Of a stretch of 64,000 bases of DNA, positions 9,255 to 16,384 are shown one piece after another (positions within the stretch are counted from its first letter, which is position 1; each line of letters starts with the position of its first letter). The stretch lies in assembly GCF_009193175.1 (NCBI RefSeq), contig NZ_VUKE01000002.1, positions 1-64,000 on the forward strand. The letters are read 5' to 3'. Position numbers and translations under genes: made by a program. The notes below the pieces were generated by a model, which made no database searches, was not told where the DNA came from, and saw only the letters and a list, made by a program, of their open reading frames with translations. This DNA comes from Georgenia ruanii. Lineage in GTDB: Bacteria > Actinomycetota > Actinomycetes > Actinomycetales > Actinomycetaceae.

Positions 9255-9997
9255 GGGTACACGTTCTCCTCGGTGACGATGCGGGTGCCGTCGGTGGTGG
9301 CGTCCTCGGACTCCAGGGAGAGCCAGACGGTGCCGTGCTCGGCGCCGAACACGAGGCGTTCGGCGTCCGGCGGGTTGACGGCCAGGGTGACCATGACGGC
9401 CCCGGTGGGGGCGACGTCGGGCCCGGCGGCCGCGTCGCCGTCGGCGACGGCGGCCGTCCCACCCTCGGCCTCTGGCGGGGGCGCCACGCCGCCCTGCACG
9501 GCGGTGACGAGCACCTTGTCCAGCGTCAGGCGGGTGCGGGCCGGGTCGGTGAGCGAGACGAACACGCCCACGATGTCGCCGGGCCGGACCCGCCCGCCGA
9601 CGACCCGGCTGGGGTCCAGGAGCACCGAGACCTGGTGCATGCCGGTCGGCATCTCGACCGCGCCCGTGTCGACCATGGCCGGGTCGGCGAACCGGGCGGC
9701 GAGGAGCTGTTCGCCGACCTGCAGGTCGGTGGTCGCGACCTGCCCGGCGAGGTCGTCCAGCGTGCTCAGCGCGCCGCCGGCCACGGCCGTGGCGGGGAGT
9801 TCCTTGACGGCGACGGCGTCGCCGAGCTGGTCCGCGGGGGTGCCCTGGGGGACGGGCCGGGTGATCACGAGGACGCGGACGGGCTCCATGCCGGCCATGG
9901 CGCGCTGGTCGGCGCCGGCTACGTAGGCGAGCACGAGGGCGCCGCCGAGGACGGCAAGGACGATCGCCGCGAGGGCGGCGAGGACACGACGTTTCAC
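9251..9997 (-). CDS. cpaB: Flp pilus assembly protein CpaB/RcpC
   Basis: This is a 248-residue CpaB/RcpC protein: one N-terminal membrane anchor (LAALAAIVLAVLGGALVLAYV), then an SAF domain beginning VRVLVITRPVPQG and containing LQVGEQLLAARF, then an RcpC-type region with GRVRPGDIVGVFVSL. It acts outside the membrane in pilus biogenesis. In diderms it partners with the RcpA secretin; no secretin gene is present here, as expected for a monoderm. It starts with GTG 9997, ten bases after the tadG-like stop, and its stop overlaps cpaE. Confidence 0.9.
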   Translation of the reverse strand: MKRRVLAALAAIVLAVLGGALVLAYVAGADQRAMAGMEPVRVLVITRPVPQGTPADQLGDAVAVKELPATAVAGGALSTLDDLAGQVATTDLQVGEQLLAARFADPAMVDTGAVEMPTGMHQVSVLLDPSRVVGGRVRPGDIVGVFVSLTDPARTRLTLDKVLVTAVQGGVAPPPEAEGGTAAVADGDAAAGPDVAPTGAVMVTLAVNPPDAERLVFGAEHGTVWLSLESEDATTDGTRIVTEENVYP

Positions 9998-10007
9998 GAT
10001 GTCTCGT

Positions 10008-10997
10008 TCACTCGGTGAGGGCGACGACGGACGCGCCCAGGTTGGGGGCGGTCGCGCCGTAGCGGAAGGCGTCGGAGAGGTCGACGAACTCGACGAACTG
10101 GCCGCTGATGCAGGTGTTGACGGTTTTAGGGCACTTGACGCCCCACGAGCCGCTGCCGTGTCCGACGAATTCGTAGCCGCGGAGGTTGAAGGCGGCGTAG
10201 CCGATGATGTCGAACCAGGCGTTGTTGCCGGTGCCGCCGTAGTCGTTGTAGATCGGTAGCAGCACCGTGGCGTTCTGCAGCGCCTGGATGTCGGTCGACC
10301 CGCACTCGGACGGCAGGGAGTTTCCGGGGTCGGAACCTTCCACGTTGGTGCCGATGGCGCTGGTGGTCTGGCACGTGCCCGGTTTGGTCTTGAGCCAGCC
10401 GAAGCCGCCGGGGACGGGGTTGCCGGAGTTCGTTCGCTTGCAGGGCCAGTCGGCCGGGAGTCCCGTCTTTTCGAGGTCCTTCGAGCGCAGGATCGTCAGG
10501 ACGACCGGGCTCGAGGACGTCAGGCTGCCGCCCTGACGCTTGATCTGGGCCTCCAGCTCGCACTTGTGCAGGGCCAGGGGCAGGACCGCCGTCCCGCCGG
10601 TGGGCCGGCCCCAGGAGGCGGTGGCGCGCGCGCCGAGGGGGGTGCTGTCCGCGCCGATCACCGGCGCGAACCAGTGCTGACGGACACCGGAGGTCTGGAC
10701 GGTCACGCGGCCCGAGGCCGGGGTGAGGCCCGGGGTCACGACCTGGCCCCGAACGTCTTCGTCCTCGACGTTAGCCTCGGCCATGCGCTGGGCGGTGAGG
10801 GCTGGTGTGCCGCAGTTGCCGTGGGCGCAGTCCTGGGCGATGGCCAGTGCCGCCGCGTCGGCCCCGGTCTGGAGCTGCTGGCGCTCGGCCCACATGGCGG
10901 CCACGTCGATCGAGATGGCCGCGAAGCCGATGAGCGGGATGGCGAGCAGCGCCACGATGACGTTGACCGCCCCGCGCTCGTTCCTCAGCCGTGGCAT
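10008..10997 (-). CDS. tadG: TadG-like pseudopilin/pilus tip protein
   Basis: This 329-residue protein has a TadE/TadG N-terminus: RNERGAVNVIVALLAIPL followed by the rest of one transmembrane helix, then the typical ADAAALAIAQDCA continuation. The remaining 270 residues are extracellular and contain about nine cysteines, suggesting disulphide bonds. The C-terminal region is not one I can assign to a named domain. Start ATG 10997 lies within the last codons of tadE (13-base overlap) with AAGGGG upstream. It is probably a minor pilin or surface-exposed pilus component. Confidence 0.85.
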   Translation of the reverse strand: MPRLRNERGAVNVIVALLAIPLIGFAAISIDVAAMWAERQQLQTGADAAALAIAQDCAHGNCGTPALTAQRMAEANVEDEDVRGQVVTPGLTPASGRVTVQTSGVRQHWFAPVIGADSTPLGARATASWGRPTGGTAVLPLALHKCELEAQIKRQGGSLTSSSPVVLTILRSKDLEKTGLPADWPCKRTNSGNPVPGGFGWLKTKPGTCQTTSAIGTNVEGSDPGNSLPSECGSTDIQALQNATVLLPIYNDYGGTGNNAWFDIIGYAAFNLRGYEFVGHGSGSWGVKCPKTVNTCISGQFVEFVDLSDAFRYGATAPNLGASVVALTE

Positions 10998-11374
10998 CGC
11001 ATGGTCCCCTTCCCGGTGAGCGTGAGGTCGGCACCGAACAGGCCGGTGAGGAAGCGTATGGGGTAGGTGACGGTGACCGTGGCGGTCGCCGTCGGCGCGG
11101 ACGACGTGGTGACGCAGGTGGTGGGCGTGACCCGAATCTGGCTGTCCTTCAGGGAGAGCTCCGGGGCATAGGCCCGGACGGTCTCGCGGGTGCTCGTCAC
11201 GCTGTTGTGCAGGGCCATCACGCGCACCCCTTCCCGGGCGGCGCCCGAGAGGGTGGTCTGGAGGTGGTAGGCCCGGCCGAACTCGGCGATGCCGACAACG
11301 AGGAGGAGTAGCAGGGGGAGGACCAGGGCGAACTCGACGGCGGCCGAGCCGCGGTCGCGCTGCTTGCGGCTCAC
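10985..11374 (-). CDS. tadE: TadE-like minor pilin
   Basis: This is a 129-residue TadE-family protein. After a short basic leader comes RGSAAVEFALVLPLLLLL, with the conserved Glu-Phe pair expected after a prepilin-type Gly/Ser-Ala cleavage point, then about 80 extracellular residues with two cysteines. GTG 11374 was chosen because GAGGGAG lies five bases upstream; a longer in-frame version to 11476 has no ribosome site and adds non-pilin residues. Processing would need a TadV-type prepilin peptidase, which is not encoded in this window. Confidence 0.87.
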   Translation of the reverse strand: MSRKQRDRGSAAVEFALVLPLLLLLVVGIAEFGRAYHLQTTLSGAAREGVRVMALHNSVTSTRETVRAYAPELSLKDSQIRVTPTTCVTTSSAPTATATVTVTYPIRFLTGLFGADLTLTGKGTMRCHG

Positions 11375-11477
11375 CGTGTCTCCCTCAAACCGATTTCCGG
11401 TGACCTCCCATGCGCCTACGAGCGGCGACCCGGTGCGCGGTCGAGCAGAACCGACGCACCGGATCGCCCTAGGCATG

Positions 11478-11693
11478 TCAGGCCGCCTTGGCCTTGGTCA
11501 GTTCGGTCGAGACGTTGTTGAAGAGCTCCTTGAGCTGGCCGCCGAGAGCCGTCACGGCAACGATGATTGCGACGGCGATGAGGCCGACCATGAGGCCGTA
11601 CTCGACGGCGGTGGCGCCCCGGTCGTTCCGGCCCTCGAAGCGGCCCTGGACGACGTGGAACATGGAGAGCAGGAAAGCGGCTGCACGGTTCAT
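11478..11693 (-). CDS. flp: Flp family type IVb major pilin
   Basis: This is a 71-residue Flp pilin, the likely structural subunit of the pilus. It has the hallmark sequence RGATAVEYGLMVGLIAVAI: cleavage after Gly would leave Glu at +5 and Tyr at +6, both typical of Flp pilins. The mature part is one hydrophobic helix and a short tail (KELFNNVSTELTKAKAA). The leader is long, at about 30 residues. Start ATG 11693 is preceded by AGGAAG at a normal distance. As the first gene of the operon it is separated from tadE by about 100 bases, which may allow extra pilin expression. Confidence 0.94.
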   Translation of the reverse strand: MNRAAAFLLSMFHVVQGRFEGRNDRGATAVEYGLMVGLIAVAIIVAVTALGGQLKELFNNVSTELTKAKAA

Positions 11694-12086
11694 GTTGATC
11701 TTCCTTGGCTTGGCGCTCCGGATGCCCGGACCGCGGACTGCGCCAGATCGGTCGATCCGGCGGCTGCGACCAAGGTGGCAGACGTTTGCGCGTTCGGCAA
11801 GAGTTCCGGCTAGGTTGAGTTGCATAGCCCGCAAAAACGCTTCGGTAGCGGTTCGCGCATCGTTGCTGGACGTCAACGGCCGTCGAACATGGCTAAGTGG
11901 CGCCCGAAATGTCATGGCCCTATCGCCAGGTGTGGGGCTCGAGAGCGTTGCGGCTCTGGTGCGGATGTGGCTCGGAGAGGGGTCGCGGACGCTAGGCTGT
12001 GGCCACCATCACATCCTGAATGCCTCATGTGCCGACCTTGAAGCGAAAACCTGCGTTGTCGGCAAGCTCGCGGATTAGGCATGCCC
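11694..12086. other. Intergenic region between flp and tetR
   Basis: About 390 bases separate the divergent flp and tetR genes. Base composition is visibly less GC-rich than the flanking genes. I looked on both strands for a further gene, a c-di-GMP-type riboswitch core and sigma-70 elements and found nothing convincing apart from the tetR -10 and a small near-palindrome (bases 12076-12088) in front of tetR. The flp promoter must lie here. An unusually long flp leader RNA is possible. Confidence 0.6.
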
Positions 12087-12092
12087 TAGGGT
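12076..12092 (+). promoter_or_regulatory. Leaderless promoter and near-palindrome of tetR gene
   Basis: TAGGGT at 12087-12092 fits TANNNT, and exactly seven bases separate it from ATG 12100, the geometry of a leaderless transcript. Just upstream, TAGG-CATG-CCCTA forms an imperfect palindrome overlapping the -10, a natural place for the TetR protein to repress its own gene. Confidence 0.5.
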
Positions 12093-12099
12093 GTGGCGC

Positions 12100-12738
12100 A
12101 TGACGGCGACGGAGACGACGGTGAACGAAGCCCCGGAGATGGGTCTGCGCGAGCTCAAGAAGCAGATGACCCGGGAGGCTCTCGCGGACGCCGCGCTCCG
12201 GCTCACCGGGGAGAAGGGTCTCGACAACGTCACCATCGAGGAGATCGCCCGCGCCGCCATCGTCTCCCCGCGCACCTTCTCGAACTACTTCTCCTGCAAG
12301 GAGGAGGCGGTCGTGACCGCCGGCGCGGCCGACCCCGCCGTGATCGTCGCAGCCTTCCTCGCCGTCGCCGACTCCGAGCCCCCGCTCAAGGCGCTGTGCC
12401 AGGTGCTCTCCGACCACGCCAGCTCCAAGACCGCCGACCAGCTCCGCGTCATGGTCGAGAAGATGGAGCTCGTGCAGCGCTACCCCTCGCTCCTGCCGTT
12501 CCAGTCGGCCCAGTACGACCGGCTGGAAGAGGGGCTGCGCGGCGCCGTGGCCGAAAGGACCGGCACGCAGCCGGACACCGACGTCTATCCCTGGCTCGTG
12601 GCGGGTGCCGCGGTGTCCTGCCTCCGATCGGCCCTGCAGCTGTGGGCGCACGCCGGCGACGACGCCGGGCGCCTCGCGCCGTTCATCCAGGACGCCTTCA
12701 ACCAGGTCAGCGCCGGCCTGCCGGTCCCGCAGCGCTGA
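12100..12738 (+). CDS. TetR family transcriptional regulator
   Basis: This is a 212-residue TetR repressor. The DNA-binding domain spans about residues 20-68 with the helix-turn-helix VTIEEIARAAIVSPRTFSNYF. The remainder is the helical ligand and dimerisation domain, with no ligand recognisable. ATG 12100 was chosen because there is no Shine-Dalgarno but a TANNNT -10 sits seven bases upstream (leaderless). It is divergent from the Tad operon and 200 bases upstream of the LanC-like gene on the same strand, so either could be its target. A hairpin follows the stop, favouring a separate transcript for the LanC-like gene. Confidence 0.88.
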   Translation: MTATETTVNEAPEMGLRELKKQMTREALADAALRLTGEKGLDNVTIEEIARAAIVSPRTFSNYFSCKEEAVVTAGAADPAVIVAAFLAVADSEPPLKALCQVLSDHASSKTADQLRVMVEKMELVQRYPSLLPFQSAQYDRLEEGLRGAVAERTGTQPDTDVYPWLVAGAAVSCLRSALQLWAHAGDDAGRLAPFIQDAFNQVSAGLPVPQR

Positions 12739-12751
12739 CGCTGCCGGCCGA

Positions 12752-12781
12752 ACGGCGACACGGGACCGCGCGGGTCGCCGT
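12752..12781 (+). terminator. Hairpin after tetR
   Basis: An 8-bp stem (ACGGCGAC with GTCGCCGT) and a 14-base loop begins 14 bases after the tetR stop. No T-run follows, but GC-rich actinobacterial terminators often lack one. It would separate tetR from the LanC-like gene. Confidence 0.5.
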
Positions 12782-12939
12782 CTGGCACGTTCCGGCCATG
12801 GCAGCACCCTGTCACCTCTGAACGGCTCCACCCCCCACCGCGTGGGGCAGCATGTCGTCATCACATTCGTCGGCCGAGGCCGGTGAACACGAACCCGGCT
12901 GCTGGGGCGGAGCACCGGGCATGGCGAAGGAAGTCACCC

Positions 12940-14193
12940 ATGTCTGTCCCGTCCGTCCGCGTGCCGGTCGCCGACCTGCCCGCCACGACGCTCCGAGGTG
13001 TGCGACCGGCCGAGGTCACGCCCCTCACCCGGCGCTCGGCCGTTCGGGTCACGTGCGACCGTGGCGAGCGCGACGCCGTCGGCGGGCTGCTGCCGTGGGC
13101 TCGCAGCGCCCGGGAACGGCGCGACCCGGTCATCAACCTCGCCGACGTCGAACGGCGCCACCAGCTCGTGGCCGGCTTCGCCGGCGGCATCGCGGTCGCC
13201 GCCCAGGCGGACGCCGAGCTGCTCGCGGGCGACCTGTGCACGGCGCAGTCCCTCGGTTTCGCCGGAGGCATGGCGGGGGTGCTCTGGGCGCTCGCCGAGG
13301 TGGGCGGACACGTCCCCGACGCGCTCGCGGCCTCGCTCGCCGCGGCCGCCGACCGCATGCCGCTCGACGCCGGGCTGGCGCACGGGCGCAGCGGTGTGGC
13401 GCTCGCGCTCGACGCCCTGGGACACCACGACGCCGCCGCCCGCCAGTGGGCCGCCGTCGAGCGGACGGATCCCGAGGCGCTCGGGCTCACGCTCGCCGAC
13501 GGCCTGCCCGGCGTCGGCCTCGCCCTGCTCGAGCGTGCCCCCATCCGCGACGGCGAGGCGCTCCTTGCGCGCGTGGAGATGCTGGCCCGCACGCTCGCGG
13601 ACCAGCTGCGCGAGGAGCCGCGGATGGACCGGCTCGGCCTCATGCGCGGCGGCGCGGGGGCGGCGCTGTTCCTGCTGCACGTCTACGACCTGACCGAGGA
13701 CGAGTCCCTGCTGGCGGCCATCGAGCGGTGCCTGCGCCACGACCTCGCCATCCTCGGCTGGGGCTCGTTCGGCCGGCACGCCGCGCTGCCGCTGTGGTCG
13801 CGGCCCGGCTCGCTGAGCGAGGGCAGCATCGGGGTCGGCGTGGTGCTCCACCAGGCGATGCAGCACCTGGACGCCCCCTGGGTGGCCCGGGCCGCCGCGG
13901 ACATCACCGAGGCCGCCGAGCGGTGGCTGCTCGAGCGGCCCGGCCTCTCGAACGGGCGGGCCGGCGCGATCCTCGCGCTGCAGTACCTGCGCTCCCACCC
14001 GTGGGAGACGGCGGAAGAACGGTTCGCGCGCATGCGGCCCTTCCTGGAGCCGCTGACCGTGCACGGGTCTGCCCTCGGCAGCGAGCCGTCCGCCCCGGTG
14101 TCCCTGAGCCTCGACGGCGGCGCGGCGGGGATCCTGCTGGCGCTCGGCCACCTCGGGATGGCGGGGGACCGACGGCTGCCGTTCTTCTGGTGA
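12940..14193 (+). CDS. Stand-alone LanC-like (class III cyclase-type) protein, paralogue 1
   Basis: This 417-residue protein folds, by pattern, as a LanC-type alpha/alpha barrel: seven Gly-rich repeats occur near residues 108, 150, 188, 237, 294, 338 and 393 (for example GFAGGMAGV, LADGLPGVG, LSNGRAGAI, SLDGGAAGI). The Cys-Cys-His zinc ligands of ordinary LanC enzymes are absent; the only cysteines are at 39, 100 and 264. This resembles the zinc-less cyclase domain of class III LanKC synthetases, but no lyase or kinase domain is attached or nearby. The extreme C-terminus is Phe-Phe-Trp. ATG 12940 has AAGGAAG six bases upstream. It is clearly paralogous to the gene at 34112-35272. Function is unknown. 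Confidence 0.8.
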   Translation: MSVPSVRVPVADLPATTLRGVRPAEVTPLTRRSAVRVTCDRGERDAVGGLLPWARSARERRDPVINLADVERRHQLVAGFAGGIAVAAQADAELLAGDLCTAQSLGFAGGMAGVLWALAEVGGHVPDALAASLAAAADRMPLDAGLAHGRSGVALALDALGHHDAAARQWAAVERTDPEALGLTLADGLPGVGLALLERAPIRDGEALLARVEMLARTLADQLREEPRMDRLGLMRGGAGAALFLLHVYDLTEDESLLAAIERCLRHDLAILGWGSFGRHAALPLWSRPGSLSEGSIGVGVVLHQAMQHLDAPWVARAAADITEAAERWLLERPGLSNGRAGAILALQYLRSHPWETAEERFARMRPFLEPLTVHGSALGSEPSAPVSLSLDGGAAGILLALGHLGMAGDRRLPFFW

Positions 14194-14196
14194 GCC

Positions 14197-14221
14197 GGTG
14201 GTGAGCGGGCACCTCACCGCC
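14197..14221. terminator. Convergent terminator hairpin
   Basis: GGTGGTGAG pairs with CTCACCGCC (9 bp, one G-U, seven-base loop) in the short gap between the LanC-like gene and the convergent M23 peptidase gene. It may serve both strands. Confidence 0.45.
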
Positions 14222-14235
14222 GCGCTCCGCGCTAC

Positions 14236-15753
14236 TCAGCCCAGCGGCGCCCCACGGCCGGCCATGAACGGCTCGGGGTCGACGTGCCGGCCGTTCTCGT
14301 ACACCCCGAAGTGCAGGTGGCACCCGGTGGAGTTGCCCGAGTCGCCCACCAGCGCGATGACCTGGCCGGCGGCGACGTGGTCGCCGGAGCGGACGAGCAC
14401 CCCGCCGGCGTCCATGTGGTTGTAGGACGTCTCCACGCCGCCGCCGTGGTCGACGAACACGACCCGCCCGGTCAGGCCACGGAACGGCCCGCCCGCGTAG
14501 GTCACCACGCCCTCGGCGGCGGCGTAGATGGGCGTGCCGCAGGCGGCGGCGAGGTCCGTGCCGGCGTGGAAGTGCGCGCCCTCCCCGCTGCCGCCCTCGC
14601 CGCCGGCGAGCACCCGGGGCCCGTAGCGCGAGCTCACCGGGGCGTCGAGCGGGGCGAGCCACTGGCCGGTGCCGAACGCCGCCGGCCGCACGCTGCTCGC
14701 CATCAGGCAGGTCAGCGCCCCGGCGCCCGGGCCGGGGGCGGCCGAGAGGTTGATGTGCGGGTGGTCCATGTGGTTCGCCGTCGGGCCGCCGCGGTCGTCC
14801 ATGGGACGCCAGCCGTCCTGCGGCGAGGCGGCGAACCAGATGCGCTGGCGCCAGATGATGTAGTCCACTCCCAGCCGCTGAGCGTTGGCGATCGCATAGT
14901 CGACGATCGCGTCCCCCTTGGCGGCGTCGTCGCCCACCATGAAGTCCAGCGCCAGCCCGGCCGGGTGGCCGCCGCTGTCGACGGCGTTCTCCCGGTACCC
15001 GCCGATCTCGGCGACGGCGAAGCGCTGCCCGATCTCCGCGGCCACCGCGGCGGTGTGCGGGGCGACCGGGCCGAGGTTGTATCCGCCAGCGGGCACGGCC
15101 GGGGTGGCGCCCGCACCCGACGGCTGGGCGGCGGGCGGCGGCCCGGCCGGGGGCGCCGTCTGGCCGCCCGGCACCCCGGCGAGCGCGGCCACCACGGCCA
15201 CGGCGTCGGCCCAGAACTTGGCGTAGTGGCCCGGGTCGGCGTTGCGCTGCACCCGGTTGGCCGCCAGGGTCGGCTCGAGCCCGCGCCAGCCCTCCACCCG
15301 GTCGAGCGCCCGGAAGAACAGCCGGGCCGAGCGTTCCGGCGTCATCCGGTCGGCGTAGCTGCCCCAGTTGTCCTGCTGCTGGAACAGCCCGACCGAGGTG
15401 GTCGGCCGCCCGTCCGGGTTGGTCACCCCGCGCACGGCGTCGCCGAAGGGCAGGTTGCGCAGCGACGACTCGCCCATCGCCGTCATCACCGCGATGGTCT
15501 GCCCCCACGGATCGAACCCGAGCTCCTTGCCCACCCGCAGGATGGTGGCCGCGTTCTGCAGCTGCTCCCCGGCGTACCCGGCCACCTCGCCGTCGGGCAC
15601 CCCCGCGACGTCGACGCCGGACCCGCCCGGCTGGCACCACGCCTGCGGCCGGTTGCTCAACCCGGCCCCGACGAACAGCACCAGCGCCATCCCCGCGCCG
15701 CCCAGCAGCGCCAGGGCGACGACGGCGGCGAGCAGCTTGCGCACCTCACCCAC
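14236..15753 (-). CDS. Bifunctional lysozyme-like/M23 cell-wall hydrolase of the T4SS-like locus
   Basis: This is a 505-residue exported hydrolase with three parts. After an N-terminal membrane anchor (residues 6-30) comes a region resembling a lysozyme-like transglycosylase (AVMTAMGESSLRN, TTSVGLFQQQDNWG). A middle domain with LALDFMVGD and HMDHPHINLS matches the ARB_07466-like type. The C-terminus is an M23 metallopeptidase with the zinc motifs HFHAGTDLA and HLHFG. In actinobacterial conjugation systems such a protein opens peptidoglycan for the channel. GTG 15753 overlaps the lipoprotein stop by eight bases; GTG 15744 is an alternative start. Confidence 0.85.
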   Translation of the reverse strand: MGEVRKLLAAVVALALLGGAGMALVLFVGAGLSNRPQAWCQPGGSGVDVAGVPDGEVAGYAGEQLQNAATILRVGKELGFDPWGQTIAVMTAMGESSLRNLPFGDAVRGVTNPDGRPTTSVGLFQQQDNWGSYADRMTPERSARLFFRALDRVEGWRGLEPTLAANRVQRNADPGHYAKFWADAVAVVAALAGVPGGQTAPPAGPPPAAQPSGAGATPAVPAGGYNLGPVAPHTAAVAAEIGQRFAVAEIGGYRENAVDSGGHPAGLALDFMVGDDAAKGDAIVDYAIANAQRLGVDYIIWRQRIWFAASPQDGWRPMDDRGGPTANHMDHPHINLSAAPGPGAGALTCLMASSVRPAAFGTGQWLAPLDAPVSSRYGPRVLAGGEGGSGEGAHFHAGTDLAAACGTPIYAAAEGVVTYAGGPFRGLTGRVVFVDHGGGVETSYNHMDAGGVLVRSGDHVAAGQVIALVGDSGNSTGCHLHFGVYENGRHVDPEPFMAGRGAPLG

Positions 15754-16384
15754 CCGCCGGCTCGGCGTGCTGCACCAGCCAGGGCGCGCCGGCGGCGGTG
15801 CGGGTGAGGGTGACGACGTAGTCGCCCGCGTCGGTGCCGACGACGACGGTCGCCACGTACGCCGACGGCCCGTCCTGCGCGGCGGCGGTGCCCGTCACCG
15901 CGGAGGCCGGCACGTTCCGCGGGTCGACGGCGGCGTAGTAGTCGCGCGCCTCGGGCGCCATGAACGGCTGGATGCCGGCGAGCCAGTCGCGGGCGGGCAG
16001 GTCCGGCCGGGCGAAGGCGCGCATGAACGCCACCGCCTGGCTCTCGGCGTCGCGCTTGGCCGCCTCGTCCCAGACCGGGGGCGTGTGGTTGGCCTGGTCC
16101 TGGCCGGACAGGTCCTCCATCGGCGCGCCGGCGGTGGGGGAGGCGGACGGCGAGGAGGTGACGGTCGCCGTCGCCGGCGGGCTCGGTGGTGGCGGCTCCG
16201 GGGACGACGCGCACCCGCTGAGCAGGGCGGCGCCGAGCGCGAGGGCGACGGTGCCGGCGCGCAGGACCGGCTCGCGGGGCCCGCTTCCGATCGCCCCGCG
16301 GGTCTCTCTCGCGCCGGCCGCGGGGCCCGGCGCGAGGTCCGCCGCGGCGCCAACCGCGCCGTCGGCCCTACCTGCGCCCGCCAC
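15746..16384 (-). CDS. Putative lipoprotein of the T4SS-like locus
   Basis: This protein of up to 212 residues has a signal region and lipobox (ALLSGC, Cys near residue 56), a Pro/Ser/Thr-rich linker, and a compact C-terminal domain (residues about 95-212) with a predicted alpha+beta pattern similar in size to NTF2-like or VirB8-like folds. That similarity is a guess from context. The N-terminus before the signal is unusually long (about 35 residues); no better ATG or GTG exists closer to the lipobox, so ATG 16384, overlapping the ATPase stop by 17 bases, was kept. It is probably a periplasmic-side partner of the secretion channel. Confidence 0.65.
   Translation of the reverse strand: MAGAGRADGAVGAAADLAPGPAAGARETRGAIGSGPREPVLRAGTVALALGAALLSGCASSPEPPPPSPPATATVTSSPSASPTAGAPMEDLSGQDQANHTPPVWDEAAKRDAESQAVAFMRAFARPDLPARDWLAGIQPFMAPEARDYYAAVDPRNVPASAVTGTAAAQDGPSAYVATVVVGTDAGDYVVTLTRTAAGAPWLVQHAEPAGG

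Noticed and set aside
4558-11693. Type II secretion system
   Set aside because: The Flp pilin, TadE/TadG, CpaB, CpaE and CpaF set identifies a Tad pilus; no secretin or GspG-type pseudopilins are present.
11694-12090. c-di-GMP riboswitch in the flp leader
   Set aside because: The conserved core bases of class I or II could not be found on the minus strand.
12852-12942. Ser/Cys-containing frame starting MSSSHSSAEAG before LanC-like gene 1, considered as a lanthipeptide precursor
   Set aside because: It has no ribosome site and no nearby stop; it runs on for hundreds of codons as a shadow frame of the LanC-like gene.
12940-14193. Calling the region a lanthipeptide biosynthetic cluster
   Set aside because: No LanA-like precursor, dehydratase, protease or transporter was found next to either LanC-like gene.
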